Source: Mycobacterium sp. EPa45 (GTDB taxonomy: Bacteria; Actinomycetota; Actinomycetes; Mycobacteriales; Mycobacteriaceae). From it: DNA of 64,000 bases. Where the stretch lies: NCBI RefSeq assembly GCF_001021385.1, contig NZ_CP011773.1, positions 5,022,001 to 5,086,000 of the forward strand, in the 5' to 3' direction. A program made the position numbers and the translations under genes. The notes under the pieces were generated by a model. It made no database searches. It was not told the DNA's origin and saw only the letters and a list, made by a program, of their open reading frames with translations. Positions within the stretch are counted from its first letter, which is position 1; each line of letters opens with the position of its first letter. This document shows, piece after piece, positions 28,988 through 38,749 of this stretch.

Positions 28988-30120
28988 CAGTGCCAGCGCA
29001 GCAGCACCAGTTCCGAGCAGAACCCGGGACCCATGGCCATCATCACACTCGGGCCTGCTGACGGGCGCTTGGCGATGGTGTCGCGCAACACGTGCAGCAC
29101 CGACGACGAGGAGATGTTGCCGATGTCGGCCAGCGAGCGCCAGGTGAGTTCAAGCGCCTCCTCGGGGAGCTTCAGGCTGTTGACGATCGCCTCGATGATC
29201 TTGGGGCCACCAGGGTGGCAGACCCACGTGCCGATGTCGTCGATCGTGAGGCTGTGTGCGCCAAGGAAATCCCCGACGTCGTCCGGCAGGTAGCGTTCGA
29301 TCACATCGGGCAGATCGGCGGACAGCACCAGCTCCAGTCCGTCGGCTCCGACGTCCCAGCCCATGGTGCGCAGGGAATCTGGATACAGATGACTGCGCGA
29401 ATCGATCACATCGGGTCCGCTGGCGTTGATCTTCGCAGCCCGGCGCTCACCGACCGCGACGACGGCCGCGGCACCGTCGGCGAACAGGGCGCTACCGACC
29501 AGGCCGGGCAGCGTCGGCTTGTTCGCCGTGTAGGTCATCGAGCACAACTCGACGGACACCAATACCGCCACGCCGTCGGGATCACCGCGCAGATAGTCGT
29601 GCAGCCGGGCCACGCCCGCCGCGCCGGCCACGCAGCCGAGCCCGAACATCGGCACCCGACGGACATCGGGCCGCATGCCCAGCCGGCCGGCGATCCGGGC
29701 CTCGATGGATGGGGCCGCGACACCCGTCACCGTCGTCGACACGATGAGATCGACGTCCTCCGGCCGCAGGCCGGCTTCCTCGAGAGCACCCGCGACAGCG
29801 GCCGAGCCGAGCTCTACAGCGTTCTCGATGAACAGGTCGTTGGCTTCGCCGAAATCCTTCAGCGCGGGGTACTGATCCAGCGGCAGGACAAAGTGCCGGT
29901 TGTCGACTTTGGCGCTGCGATGCAGCTTGCGAAGGATCTCTTCATACTCGCCATACCCGCCGATGGTCAGGAAAGCTTCGGTGACCTCGGCCTGGCTGTA
30001 CCGGTGCGACGGCAACTCTCCGCGCACACCGGCGATGACACTGATCGGACGCATGTCATTGACACGACGATCGTCCGGTGCGGGTTCACCAGTGTTTGCC
30101 CGCGGACCGTTGTTCGACAC
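28987..30120 (-). CDS. type III polyketide synthase (chalcone synthase-like)
   Basis: A 377-aa homodimeric type III PKS. The catalytic triad is present: Cys163 in [11 protein letters not shown], His302 in WVCHPGGPK and Asn335 in DIGNISSSS. It extends an acyl-CoA starter with malonyl-CoA units and cyclises the chain to a pyrone or resorcinol. The GTG start at 30120 is one base after the MMPL stop; an internal ATG at 30054 ([10 protein letters not shown]) matches the usual family N-terminus and may be the real start. In mycobacteria such enzymes often take long-chain acyl-CoA starters. Confidence 0.92.
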   Translation of the reverse strand: MSNNGPRANTGEPAPDDRRVNDMRPISVIAGVRGELPSHRYSQAEVTEAFLTIGGYGEYEEILRKLHRSAKVDNRHFVLPLDQYPALKDFGEANDLFIENAVELGSAAVAGALEEAGLRPEDVDLIVSTTVTGVAAPSIEARIAGRLGMRPDVRRVPMFGLGCVAGAAGVARLHDYLRGDPDGVAVLVSVELCSMTYTANKPTLPGLVGSALFADGAAAVVAVGERRAAKINASGPDVIDSRSHLYPDSLRTMGWDVGADGLELVLSADLPDVIERYLPDDVGDFLGAHSLTIDDIGTWVCHPGGPKIIEAIVNSLKLPEEALELTWRSLADIGNISSSSVLHVLRDTIAKRPSAGPSVMMAMGPGFCSELVLLRWH

Positions 30121-30121
30121 G

Positions 30122-32359
30122 TCACCCAGTATGCCTCGCCGGGCCTCCTTCGCGAATTCCTACCCGTTGGTGCATCCACGCCAACGGCCTCGGCGCCCAC
30201 CAGTTCCACCGGCCCATGACATGCATGAACGCCGGGACCAGGACCAGACGAACGAGGGTGGCGTCGGCCAGGACGGCCAGCGCCAGGCCCAGCCCGAACA
30301 TCCGCATGAACGACACATGAGCCGCGGTCAGGGCGGCGAACGAGATAGCCATGATGAGTGCTGCGGCGGTGATGACGCGACCGGTGTGGGCCACCCCGAG
30401 AGCGACGCTCTCGTCGTTGTCCGCGACCCCGCCCTGCGGCGATGCCAGCCAGAACTCGCGGATCCGGGACACCAGGAAGACCTCGTAGTCCATCGACAGG
30501 CCGAATGCGATGCAGAACAGCAGGACCGGAATGTTAGCCACCAACGTGCCGGTCGAGGTGGTGCCCAGGGCACCGAGGTGGCCGTCCTGGAAGATCCACA
30601 CCATCGCACCGAAGGCCGCGGTCAGCGACAGCACATTGAGGACCAGCGCCTTCAGCGGGAGCACCACACTGCCGGTCAGCAGGAACAGCAGGACCAGCAT
30701 GATCACCGCGATCAGGCCGAGGACGGCGGGCAACCGTGAGGTGATGGCATCGACGCTGTCGCGGTTGGTCTGCGCCGTACCGGCGAACTCGACCGCCCGA
30801 TTGCCGGGCGTGCTCACCTGATGCAGGCGGGTCAGCTGATCCTCCGAACGGTCGGAGAACAGTGCAGCCGTGCTCTCCACCGTGAGCAGCGCACTGCCCG
30901 ACGCCACGCCCGTCGCAGCCGTCGGCCGCCCCACGAGATTGCCACCGACGAATGCGCCCATCGGCGCCGACACCGTCGGCACATCGGGGACCCTCGACAG
31001 GTCGGCGGCGTATCGGGCGATCTGCGGATCGGGGAGCCCGGTGGCGTCCGGGATGACGACGGGGATCGCGGTCTCGGAGTTGTTGGTGAACTCGCTGCGC
31101 AGCAGGTCACCCACCTGATGAGCCGAGGCCGAGGTGGGCAGCACCCGGTCGTCGGGGAAACCGGGGCGCACACCGAGGAACGGCGCACCGAGGATCACCA
31201 GCACCACCACGCCGACCAAGCCGATCGGAACTGCCCGCTTCATCACGAATTTCGTTGAGCGATACCAGAATTGCTGTTCGATGGGGCGCGCGACAGGCTC
31301 GGCCCGGCCAAGCGTGCGACGGAACAGGCGGCGCACGTCGAGCGAGTCGAGCCGGTCGCCGAACAGGCTGATCGCGGCGGGGGTGATCACGATCGCGGCG
31401 AGTGCGGCGAAGGCGACGGTGGCCACCCCGGCGTAGGCGAACGATTTCAGGAAGTGCATGGGGAACAGCACCATCGCACCCATGGACAGCGCGACGGTCG
31501 TGCCGGAGAACAGCACGGTGCGGCCCGCCGACTCCATCGTCCGCATCAGCGCAGCCTCGCGGTCGGCCCCTTCGGCGAGTTCGTCGCGATACCGGCTGAT
31601 CATCAGCAGGGTGTAGTCGATCGCCAGCGCAAGGCCCATGGCAGTGGTGAGATTCAGCGCGAAGATCGAGACATCGGTGAAGAACGTCGTCACCCGAAGG
31701 ACGGCCAGGGCGCCGAGGATGGCCATCAGCCCGACGGCCACCGGAAGCGCGGCGGCGAACACGCCGCCGAAGACCCAGACCAGCACGAGGAAGCTGAGCG
31801 GGATCGCGATGGATTCCATGAGTAACAGATCGTGCTGGGACTGTTGGGTCACCTGCAGGTTGACCATCGCCACTCCGCCGGTGCGCACGGCGATGCCGTC
31901 CCGGTCACGGCTGACCTGGCCGGACAGATCCTTGGCATAGGTCTGCTGGTTGGCCTCGCTGCCGGTGATGCCGGCGGTGATGAGGCCCGACTTCTGGTCG
32001 CGGCTGACCATCGCCGCCGCGGCCTGCGGTGGCGACGTCCACGCCGACGAGATCCCGGTGACATGGCCGGATCGCTTCAGCTGGTCGATGACGTCGAGTG
32101 CGGCCGCGCGCGCCGCGGGGCTGTCGTAACGATCGCCGGCGGTCACGACGACCAAGAACTGCACATCACCCTGGTCGAACTTGTCGGTGAGCAGGTCGGT
32201 CGCGCGGGACGATTGCGAGTTCGGATCAGCGAAGCCGCTCGGCGACAGGTTCTTGGCCACCGGTACACCGAAGATGCCGATTGCCACCATGACGAGGAGC
32301 GCTACGGCGACCACCTGACGCGGCGCTGCAATAGCTAGCCGGGCGATCGCTCGCAGCAA
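30122..32359 (-). CDS. MMPL-family RND lipid transporter
   Basis: A 745-aa MmpL/RND protein: N-terminal span, a periplasmic porter-like domain, five clustered spans, then a repeat of the same plan. Proton-relay Asp-Tyr pairs occur in both halves ([15 protein letters not shown] and [14 protein letters not shown]). It uses the proton gradient to move lipids to the outer envelope. Placement directly upstream of the type III PKS (1-bp gap) marks it as the likely exporter of the cluster product. It lacks the long C-terminal extension of MmpL3. Its start lies 17 bp after the membrane methyltransferase gene. Confidence 0.92.
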   Translation of the reverse strand: MLRAIARLAIAAPRQVVAVALLVMVAIGIFGVPVAKNLSPSGFADPNSQSSRATDLLTDKFDQGDVQFLVVVTAGDRYDSPAARAAALDVIDQLKRSGHVTGISSAWTSPPQAAAAMVSRDQKSGLITAGITGSEANQQTYAKDLSGQVSRDRDGIAVRTGGVAMVNLQVTQQSQHDLLLMESIAIPLSFLVLVWVFGGVFAAALPVAVGLMAILGALAVLRVTTFFTDVSIFALNLTTAMGLALAIDYTLLMISRYRDELAEGADREAALMRTMESAGRTVLFSGTTVALSMGAMVLFPMHFLKSFAYAGVATVAFAALAAIVITPAAISLFGDRLDSLDVRRLFRRTLGRAEPVARPIEQQFWYRSTKFVMKRAVPIGLVGVVVLVILGAPFLGVRPGFPDDRVLPTSASAHQVGDLLRSEFTNNSETAIPVVIPDATGLPDPQIARYAADLSRVPDVPTVSAPMGAFVGGNLVGRPTAATGVASGSALLTVESTAALFSDRSEDQLTRLHQVSTPGNRAVEFAGTAQTNRDSVDAITSRLPAVLGLIAVIMLVLLFLLTGSVVLPLKALVLNVLSLTAAFGAMVWIFQDGHLGALGTTSTGTLVANIPVLLFCIAFGLSMDYEVFLVSRIREFWLASPQGGVADNDESVALGVAHTGRVITAAALIMAISFAALTAAHVSFMRMFGLGLALAVLADATLVRLVLVPAFMHVMGRWNWWAPRPLAWMHQRVGIREGGPARHTG

Positions 32360-32376
32360 TGGTCCGTCCTTCGGTT

Positions 32377-33213
32377 TCAGCCCTGCCTTCTGCTGATACG
32401 TGCTCGACCAGCAGTAGGTTCACAACGCTTCCCCGAACGGCTTCGTGGCCTACGTGGCCACGGTAACCAATACGGCACCCTACGCGCATAGCTGTCCCAC
32501 GCAGTACCGAAGACGCGCCGGAAGCGGGCTTCCTTGAACAGCGGCCCTACCAGGCAATATGCGGTGAATACCAGCGCAAGGGCCAACTGATCGGGCGTCC
32601 AGGTCGGCACCGTCCAGACCGTCAGAGCGAACGCGACATAGATCGGCTGCCGCGTCAGCCGGAAAAGGCCCGTCGTCGGCATCTTGGGGAAGATCAGCCT
32701 GCGGCCGCGCAGCAAGGCCATCCAGCCCAGGCTGCCGGTCTGCAGCGAGAGGCCGGCGTCGAGCATCGACTTACCCAGCAGCACCCAGGCCAACGCGTAG
32801 AGCGCGACCACCACGACCAAGGCCGGACCGCGCGCCTGCCACCAGATCATCCCGGACGGCGTCCACAGCGCGAACAGGGCGATCAGCTGTAGCGACCCGA
32901 CGATGACGTAGGTGGTCGGCGCCAACGTGGCGCCGGTCCCACGCGGAGCCAGCCGGCCCAGCACCGCCCGGCCCCTGCCGGTGAGCAGCAACGAGTGGAC
33001 GACCGGGAACTGAACCAACAGCGCAGCGTTCGCCACCCAGCTCCACGGGGTCGGCAACCTGCCGAACGAACGGCTCATCCCGAAGTACATCGCGGCGATC
33101 ATGGCGCCGACGGCCACCGCGAACAACGCATGACAAACGAGGCCGTAGCTCACGGCCAGGACTGTCCGGCCGCCGCCGCTTCGGGCGACGGGCGAAGACG
33201 CTGTTGCCCGCAC
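32377..33213 (-). CDS. NnrU/ICMT-like membrane methyltransferase
   Basis: A 278-aa membrane protein with about six hydrophobic spans. Its C-terminal portion (GLFRLTRQPIYVAFALTVW, then EARFRRVFGTAWDSYARRVP and PYWLPWPRR) has the R-x-P-x-Y and E-x-x-F-x-x-x-W-x-x-Y pattern shared by NnrU, methanethiol S-methyltransferase MddA and ICMT proteins. I read it as a SAM-dependent membrane methyltransferase; the substrate is unknown. GGAGG seven bases before GTG 33213 supports this start over the upstream ATG at 33261. It heads the MMPL-PKS cluster and is divergent from an O-methyltransferase. Confidence 0.72.
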   Translation of the reverse strand: MRATASSPVARSGGGRTVLAVSYGLVCHALFAVAVGAMIAAMYFGMSRSFGRLPTPWSWVANAALLVQFPVVHSLLLTGRGRAVLGRLAPRGTGATLAPTTYVIVGSLQLIALFALWTPSGMIWWQARGPALVVVVALYALAWVLLGKSMLDAGLSLQTGSLGWMALLRGRRLIFPKMPTTGLFRLTRQPIYVAFALTVWTVPTWTPDQLALALVFTAYCLVGPLFKEARFRRVFGTAWDSYARRVPYWLPWPRRPRSRSGKRCEPTAGRARISRRQG

Positions 33214-33259
33214 ACAAACCCCTCCGGTGGCACCCGCGACCACAACGTAGCGTGGGTTC

Positions 33260-34012
33260 ATGAATCTTCGCCAGCGATTGTCGCTGCTGCGATGGTCGGT
33301 GTTGCGCACCGGTATCGGAATCCGCAACTTCAACCGGACGGGTCAGGTCGGGGACGGCCGCGAGGCTGCGGCGGCCGACTACGTCGAGGCCAACGCGCGC
33401 CGCAGCGACATCGACAGCGTGCTGGCCACCATCGACAAGTACGCCTACGCCAAGTCGTTTCTGGTCAACATCGGCGACGAGAAGGGCGAGCTGCTCGACG
33501 CCGCGGTGCGCCGAGCCGATCCGCAATTGGCTCTCGAATTGGGCACCTACTGCGGATACGGTGCGCTGCGGATCGCACGCGCCGCGCCATCGGCGCGGGT
33601 GATCTCCGTCGAACTTTCATCGGCGAACGCCGCAGTGGCCCGGCGGATCTGGGCACACGCTGGTGTCACCGATCGCGTCAGCTGCGTGGTCGGGACCGTC
33701 GGCGATGGCGGACGCACGCTGGACGTTCTGCGCGACGAATACGGATTCACTGCCGGCACAGTGGACTTCCTGTTCATCGACCACGACAAGAACGCATACC
33801 TGGCGGACTTGCACAGCATTGTCGAGCGCGGTTGGCTACGTCGAGGCGCGGTCGTCGTCGCCGACAACGTGGGCTTCCCCGGCTCCCCGAAGTACCGCGC
33901 CTTCATGCGCGAGCAGCAGGGCAAAGGATGGCAGACCGTCGAGCACCGCACCCACATGGAGTACCAAACACTGGTACCGGACCTGGTGCTCGAGTCGGAG
34001 TATCTCGGCTGA
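33260..34012 (+). CDS. SAM-dependent O-methyltransferase (catechol O-methyltransferase-like)
   Basis: A 250-aa class I methyltransferase. The SAM loop is LALELGTYCGYGALRIA, followed by the acidic strand end VISVELS, a metal-site-like region VDFLFIDHDKNAYLAD and VVVADNVGFPGSPKY, resembling divalent-cation-dependent catechol O-methyltransferases. It probably methylates a phenolic hydroxyl. It is divergent from the membrane methyltransferase with 46 bp between starts, so it could serve the same product as the type III PKS cluster. That link is positional only. Confidence 0.83.
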   Translation: MNLRQRLSLLRWSVLRTGIGIRNFNRTGQVGDGREAAAADYVEANARRSDIDSVLATIDKYAYAKSFLVNIGDEKGELLDAAVRRADPQLALELGTYCGYGALRIARAAPSARVISVELSSANAAVARRIWAHAGVTDRVSCVVGTVGDGGRTLDVLRDEYGFTAGTVDFLFIDHDKNAYLADLHSIVERGWLRRGAVVVADNVGFPGSPKYRAFMREQQGKGWQTVEHRTHMEYQTLVPDLVLESEYLG

Positions 34013-34025
34013 ACCGAAACGTCGG

Positions 34026-35246
34026 TCAGGCAGCCGCTTTGTGCGCAGCCCGACCGCTGGAACCGGTTCCCTTCTTCGCTCCACCGTCGGCCTGGCCGGT
34101 GCTCGTGCCCTGACCGGACTTGACGGCCTTCGACGACCGGCTGGAGCCGGCGTTGACCTTGGTCGGCTCGGCCTTGTTGCCGTCGGTCACGTCCGTGGCG
34201 CCGGTCGAGATCGTCTGGGTGGTCGCGGCCGGCGACTTCACCTTGGCGGCAAGCGGATTGACGACTGGAGCCGCCGCACCGGGCAGCGCCCCACGGACCG
34301 CCTGCGCAATATCGGTGACCGAGTTCGTGACGAAGTCCACGCCTGCCTTCACGACGGTGACCACTCCCTCGCGCACGGCGGCCACGACCTTGCTGATGTC
34401 ACCGGTCTTGACGGCTTGGACGACGTTGTAGACCGCGGTCTGCGGCGCCACGATCAGGTGGCGAGCATTGACGAACAACTGGCCGCCAAGTGACGGATTC
34501 TGGCTGACCGCAATCCCATCCCAATTCTGCAGCAACCAGCCGTCTTCCGGATTGCCGGTCACGACCACCACCGCCGTGTTGCCAAGCGGATGGGTGAGCA
34601 TGAGGGAGATGTCCGGATTGTCGACGTTCATCATCGTCCAGACCATGATGGTGGCGCCATGCGAGAAGATGACCGGATCGGTGTCACCGTTGGTGATCAC
34701 GTCGGCGATCGCGCCGTTGACGCGCGCTTCGAATTCGTTGCCGTTCTCGCCCAATGGAATTGGCAATGAGCGAAGCCCCAGCGTCCAGGCCACGGGGATG
34801 AGGAAGTAACCAATGCGGCCAAGCCCGCTGTCGATCGGCGAACCCTCGAAGATGCCGGCGCTGATCTCCCGGAAGCCTCCCTCCTGGATCGGGCTCAACC
34901 CGGTATCCGTCGCCAGCGGGGCGGCCGTCTCATGCGTGCGGATCATGTCGGAGACGTAGATGCTGTCGTAGCCACCGTCTTTGAGCTTCTCCGCGATGGC
35001 TGCGGCCTGGTCCTCGCCCAGCGGGGTGAGGTTCGGTCCGGGCACCTTGGTGTCAATGCCGGCACCCGCGACGTTGCCGTAGGACTCGCCGTGCCGCACC
35101 CAGGTCAGGGTGATCGCGTCCGCGGCCCAGGCGGGCAACGCCGACATCAGGAACAGCGCAACAGCCGAGACGATCGTCGCCAGTGCTGTCGTTGCGCGGC
35201 GCGCCAACCGCCGAGCGCCTGCGTGATCTCGCATTCCGAACTCCAT
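34026..35246 (-). CDS. secreted histidine phosphatase-superfamily protein with disordered tail
   Basis: A 406-aa exported protein. Signal peptide about residues 1-41 (TIVSAVALFLMSALPAWAAD). The phosphatase domain has the catalytic RHG in TWVRHGESYGN, SDMIRTHETAAPLA, and the second catalytic His in DPVIFSHGATIMVW. An amphipathic helical region (ISKVVAAVREGVVTVV) follows, then about 90 residues rich in Ala, Thr, Ser, Gly and Lys. GGGGGA before ATG 35246 supports the start. The layout (signal, enzyme, helical region, basic low-complexity tail) is like the secreted glycosidase at 25055-26578. Substrate unknown. Confidence 0.8.
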   Translation of the reverse strand: MEFGMRDHAGARRLARRATTALATIVSAVALFLMSALPAWAADAITLTWVRHGESYGNVAGAGIDTKVPGPNLTPLGEDQAAAIAEKLKDGGYDSIYVSDMIRTHETAAPLATDTGLSPIQEGGFREISAGIFEGSPIDSGLGRIGYFLIPVAWTLGLRSLPIPLGENGNEFEARVNGAIADVITNGDTDPVIFSHGATIMVWTMMNVDNPDISLMLTHPLGNTAVVVVTGNPEDGWLLQNWDGIAVSQNPSLGGQLFVNARHLIVAPQTAVYNVVQAVKTGDISKVVAAVREGVVTVVKAGVDFVTNSVTDIAQAVRGALPGAAAPVVNPLAAKVKSPAATTQTISTGATDVTDGNKAEPTKVNAGSSRSSKAVKSGQGTSTGQADGGAKKGTGSSGRAAHKAAA

Positions 35247-35424
35247 CTGAATCCCCCGTCGGTGGTACTGGGCGGCGACACTATCCACTGTGCGCTCGGT
35301 CACAGTACACAATGGCAAAACTGTCTACAAACACCCTGGCCAAGGTCTCGGCAAACTAACGATCTCGTGGATTCTCGGCATCGGCGCTCGCCTGCCCAGG
35401 GTGGGCGTGGTGTCGTGGAGGGCG

Positions 35425-35958
35425 ATGCCTTCTTCTGCGATCCGCGCCGCCGGCGTTGCGGCGGCCGCGGCATGCTCCGCGTTGCTCCTGAACACCCTGC
35501 CGCAAGCCGGCGCCGCCCCCGCCTTCGACGCCAACGGCTACATCGACTCGACGGCACGCTGTTCGAGTGCCGCCGTGCTCTTCGGCAGCACCGACAGTTC
35601 CCGCGTGGCGATATGCAAGACATCCAGCGGTTATGACTATCGCGGCGTGCGGGTCCGCGACGGCGCGAAGCTGATCGTGTCCGCCTCCAATTCCGGCGAT
35701 GGTTCGTTCACCGCCGTGAACGACGGGATCAGCTACACGGTGAGTTCGAGTTCGCTGGTGGTCACCGCCGGCGGCAGCGTCGTCCGTAAAGAGTCGTGGC
35801 AGGACTTCCACGGACCGCAGGCCTCGACGTCGTCGACGGCGACCAGCCCGACGCCTCCGGCAGCGACGTCGTCGGCACCTACCAGCACCACTCCCACGTC
35901 GACGACACCCTTGCCACCGCCACTGCCTGCCGAGGTGGGAGGCGGCGGGCGGCGCTGA
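35425..35958 (+). CDS. small secreted protein with Ser/Thr/Pro-rich C-terminus
   Basis: A 177-aa exported protein: signal peptide about residues 1-31 (AAGVAAAAACSALLL, cleavage after AGA), a domain of about 90 residues with two Cys (TARCSSAAVLFG and RVAICKTSSGYDYRGVRV), then a tail of mixed Ser/Thr/Pro. The domain is typical of mycobacterial secreted proteins of unknown role, and the tail is a plausible O-mannosylation region. GTG 35401 or 35410 are alternative starts. Its stop abuts the convergent P450 stop without a gap. Confidence 0.65.
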   Translation: MPSSAIRAAGVAAAAACSALLLNTLPQAGAAPAFDANGYIDSTARCSSAAVLFGSTDSSRVAICKTSSGYDYRGVRVRDGAKLIVSASNSGDGSFTAVNDGISYTVSSSSLVVTAGGSVVRKESWQDFHGPQASTSSTATSPTPPAATSSAPTSTTPTSTTPLPPPLPAEVGGGGRR

Positions 35959-37179
35959 TCACGCGAAGCTCAGCGTGAGCCGCTCGAGTCGACGGACCAG
36001 GAGGCTCGGCAGCCAAAGTCCGACATCGGCGGCACCGATCGTCGCGGTCCGCTCCAACAGTTGACCGATGACAATCTGGGCCTCCAACCGCGCCAGCGCG
36101 GCCCCGACGCAGAAGTGCGCGCCCTTGCCGAAGGTGATGTGCCCCTTGCCCACCGACCGGTCGAGGCGGAACTCGGCAGGGTCATCGAAGTGGGACGGGT
36201 CTCGGTTGGCCGCGCCCCACAACAGCAGCAATCGAGATCCCGCCGGCAATTGCACTCCGGACAGTTCGGTGTCGTTGACGACGTGGCGGTAATGCCCTCG
36301 GAATGGCGGCTCGTACCGGAGCACCTCCTCGAGGAACGCCCCGAGCAGGTCGGGCTGATCTCGCAACTGCTGTTGAACGTCGGGGTTGGTCGCGAGAAGG
36401 TAAGCGGCCGAACCGATCAGCGACGCGGTGGATTCACCCCCGGCGCTGAACAGCGTGATCATCATCGACAGCGCCGCGATGTCACTCAGGTCGCCGGCGG
36501 CGCACGCCGCGGCCAGGTCGCCCAGGAGATTGTCGCGCGGCGCAGCCGCCGCCTTGCTGAATTGTTCGGTGACATACGTGCTGAGTTCCATGACGGCGAC
36601 GCCGGCCGTTTCCATCTGAGCCGGAGTCACCAAACCCTCGACCACCTGGGTGGCCGAGTATCCCCACTGGATGATCTTGTCGATGTCGGCGTCGGGCACG
36701 CCGATGATCCGTCCGACGATCATCATCGGCAGGCGGTTGGCCATCGCACCCATCCACTCGATGCCGCCGCCGTCGGCATTCCTCTCCCACAGGCGGGCGG
36801 CGGTATCGGCGATGAACGGCTCGACGGCGCGGACGCGTTTGGCGGCCAACTGCGGCAACAGGAGCTTGCGGTGGAACGCATGCGCCGGTTCGTCCGCTGT
36901 TGCCAGCGCCTGCATTTCGCCGCCGAGTTCGCCGATCGGGAAGGCGGTGACGGTGTCCGGCGGCTGGTACATCATCGTGGCGGTCAGGTTGGAGGAGAAG
37001 TCATCCGGCCGAACCACCGCCTCGTTGACGGCGTCCCAACTGCTTACCGCGTAGAAGCCGGACTCACCGATGCGGTGAACGTGACCCGCCTGGTGCATGC
37101 TCGCGTACAGCGGGTGCGGATCTTGGATGTACCGGTCCTCGAAGAGCGCCAGCCCCAGATCCACGTCTGCCGATGTCAT
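35959..37179 (-). CDS. cytochrome P450 monooxygenase
   Basis: A 406-aa soluble P450. The heme loop is FGKGAHFCVGAALARLE with the Cys ligand, the ExxR motif is EEVLRYEPPFRG, and the I-helix reads LFSAGGESTASLIG (AGGES, with Glu-Ser in place of the more common Asp/Glu-Thr). It hydroxylates a small organic substrate using ferredoxin partners not encoded nearby. ATG 37179 is used although GGAGGG abuts it closely; a TTG at 37215 gives a 12-residue longer form. A divergent TetR gene 155 bp away probably controls it. Confidence 0.9.
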   Translation of the reverse strand: MTSADVDLGLALFEDRYIQDPHPLYASMHQAGHVHRIGESGFYAVSSWDAVNEAVVRPDDFSSNLTATMMYQPPDTVTAFPIGELGGEMQALATADEPAHAFHRKLLLPQLAAKRVRAVEPFIADTAARLWERNADGGGIEWMGAMANRLPMMIVGRIIGVPDADIDKIIQWGYSATQVVEGLVTPAQMETAGVAVMELSTYVTEQFSKAAAAPRDNLLGDLAAACAAGDLSDIAALSMMITLFSAGGESTASLIGSAAYLLATNPDVQQQLRDQPDLLGAFLEEVLRYEPPFRGHYRHVVNDTELSGVQLPAGSRLLLLWGAANRDPSHFDDPAEFRLDRSVGKGHITFGKGAHFCVGAALARLEAQIVIGQLLERTATIGAADVGLWLPSLLVRRLERLTLSFA

Positions 37180-37265
37180 CCCTCCACGCTGAGCGGTGGC
37201 GACGGGCCGCGTCAATCGTGAGCCGCAAAGTCGCGAACACGGTCCGCTCGGGTATCGTCCTGTCG

Positions 37266-37279
37266 TCTCAACGATGCGT
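37266..37279 (+). promoter_or_regulatory. candidate TetR operator, copy 1
   Basis: TCTCAACGATGCGT in the P450/tetR divergent gap matches the reverse complement of the second site (TCTCAACAATGAGA) at 11 of 14 positions. The gap position is right for a shared operator; the match is imperfect. Confidence 0.35.
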
Positions 37280-37318
37280 CTTCACCTGCGAGAAAAGTGC
37301 GATACGGGTTTGTCGCCG

Positions 37319-37332
37319 TCTCATTGTTGAGA
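37319..37332 (+). promoter_or_regulatory. candidate TetR operator, copy 2
   Basis: TCTCATTGTTGAGA is an imperfect palindrome (arms TCTCA/TGAGA) ending 2 bases before the tetR start. It would allow autorepression and is related to 37266-37279. Confidence 0.4.
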
Positions 37333-37334
37333 AG

Positions 37335-37934
37335 ATGTCGATTATGGTTCGCGGTGATTGGGTCCTCGGCGGAGATCGCGGCGCGGCGGCAGCAGATCGC
37401 ATCTACGCGGCGGCTACCGAACTCGTCGTTCGCGACGGGCTGGACGCATTGGACATCGACGTCCTTGCCGCGAGGGTCCACTGTTCGCGGGCGACCGTGT
37501 ATCGCCATGCCGGCGGCAAGGGTCAGATCCGCGACGCGGTACTGATGCGTCTGGCTTCGGGAATCATCGACTCGGTCAGACACGCCGTTGACGGGCTCAC
37601 CGGGCCGGATCGAGTGATCACCGCGATCACCGTGGCATTGGCCCAGATTCGATCCGACCCGCTGCGTCGCCTGATTTTCAGCAGCGGTGGCGCGCTGGAC
37701 CTGAGGGATCTGCATGCGTCCCCGATGCTCGCCCATCTGGCCGCCGAACTCACCGGTATCACTGACGACGATCCGCAGGCGGCGCAATGGATTGTGCGCG
37801 TTGTGGTTTCGTTCGCGTACTCGCCGGTCGCAAGCATCCGCGAGGAGCGAAAGGTCCTGGAGCGGTTCGTGGCACCGGCATTCGTTGCCACCGCCGGCAC
37901 GGCGGCGACGCGGACCATTACCGGCTCGCGGTGA
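37335..37934 (+). CDS. TetR-family regulator, divergent from the P450
   Basis: A 199-aa TetR-type repressor. The N-terminal HTH reads ADRIYAAATELVVRDGLDAL then VLAARVHCSRATVYRHAGGK, the classic TetR recognition-helix region. The ligand domain has no match I can name. ATG 37335 gives MSIMVRGD; a second ATG lies at 37344. It is divergent from the P450 and convergent with a DUF4239 gene, overlapping it by 17 bp. It most likely represses the P450 until a substrate or product binds. Confidence 0.85.
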   Translation: MSIMVRGDWVLGGDRGAAAADRIYAAATELVVRDGLDALDIDVLAARVHCSRATVYRHAGGKGQIRDAVLMRLASGIIDSVRHAVDGLTGPDRVITAITVALAQIRSDPLRRLIFSSGGALDLRDLHASPMLAHLAAELTGITDDDPQAAQWIVRVVVSFAYSPVASIREERKVLERFVAPAFVATAGTAATRTITGSR

Positions 37935-38706
37935 GAACCGAAACCACCTCGTACAACGGGTCGGACGTCGTCGATATCCCGCCGATGAACGGATGGGACA
38001 GTTCGAGGATCAGGAAGAGATTGGTCGCGACGATGAGCCCCACGATCGCCACCATCGGATAGTGCATCCCGGCTTTCTCGACCCCGTAGATGACCACGGT
38101 GCCCAGCACCATCCCACTGGTGAGGAAGATGAGCGCCCACAAAGGCCACGGCGGCCCGGTGTCTTCACGCGCGGTCAGCAGCCGGACGGTGCGGGCCTGA
38201 CTTATCTTGTCCAAGTTGGAAGATGAGGTCGACAACGCGCTCTTTTGACCATCGGTCGTCGCGGAGACCTGGCGGTAGGCCGCTGACAACTGTGCCAGCG
38301 CAGAGTCGGCCTCCGCCGAGCGGACCCCGCTGCCGCTGTCCCATTCCGTGATCGCGGCTCTCTCGTAGCTCAGCAGGCCCTGCCGGATCCGGTCGCCGTC
38401 GGCACTGTCGAATGCGCTTGCTCCCCTGGCCATTTCCAGCGCGGCCGCACCTTCGGCCCGTGCATTCGCGTCGGCAGCATTGATCTGTCCCCACATCGAG
38501 GAGACGATGAAACCGATGAAGAAGGCGTAGATGAAACCGATGAAGCTGTAGGTGAATTTCGTGACGTCGTTGTGTTCGTCCCGGGTCAGGGCCGGGAATC
38601 GGCGTCGAACCCCCGCCACCAGGAGTATCCCTCCCCCGGCGACGACGATGATCAAACCGACCAGAAGCAATCCCGGCGGGATGTGACTCACCAGCCATCC
38701 ACTCAT
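37918..38706 (-). CDS. DUF4239-type membrane protein
   Basis: A 262-aa membrane protein: two N-terminal hydrophobic spans (LLLVGLIIVVAGGGILLVAG and FIYAFFIGFIVSSMWGQI), a soluble helical middle of about 110 residues rich in Ala, Ser and Glu, and two C-terminal spans (WALIFLTSGMVLGTVVI and VAIVGLIVATNLFLIL). This is the DUF4239/bestrophin-like layout; function unknown. GGGGGAG precedes ATG 38706. It follows the 134-aa membrane protein gene by 43 bp on the same strand and may be the last gene of the MoxR-VWA operon. Confidence 0.75.
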   Translation of the reverse strand: MSGWLVSHIPPGLLLVGLIIVVAGGGILLVAGVRRRFPALTRDEHNDVTKFTYSFIGFIYAFFIGFIVSSMWGQINAADANARAEGAAALEMARGASAFDSADGDRIRQGLLSYERAAITEWDSGSGVRSAEADSALAQLSAAYRQVSATTDGQKSALSTSSSNLDKISQARTVRLLTAREDTGPPWPLWALIFLTSGMVLGTVVIYGVEKAGMHYPMVAIVGLIVATNLFLILELSHPFIGGISTTSDPLYEVVSVLTASR

Positions 38707-38749
38707 CGGCGACTCCCCCACAAATGCGTCAACACCCGGCAGTTGAACA

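Noticed and set aside
33259..33262. Overlapping divergent start codons (CATG) for the membrane methyltransferase and the O-methyltransferase
   Set aside because: A GTG at 33213 with a good GGAGG site is a better start for the minus-strand gene, so the shared CATG is probably coincidence.
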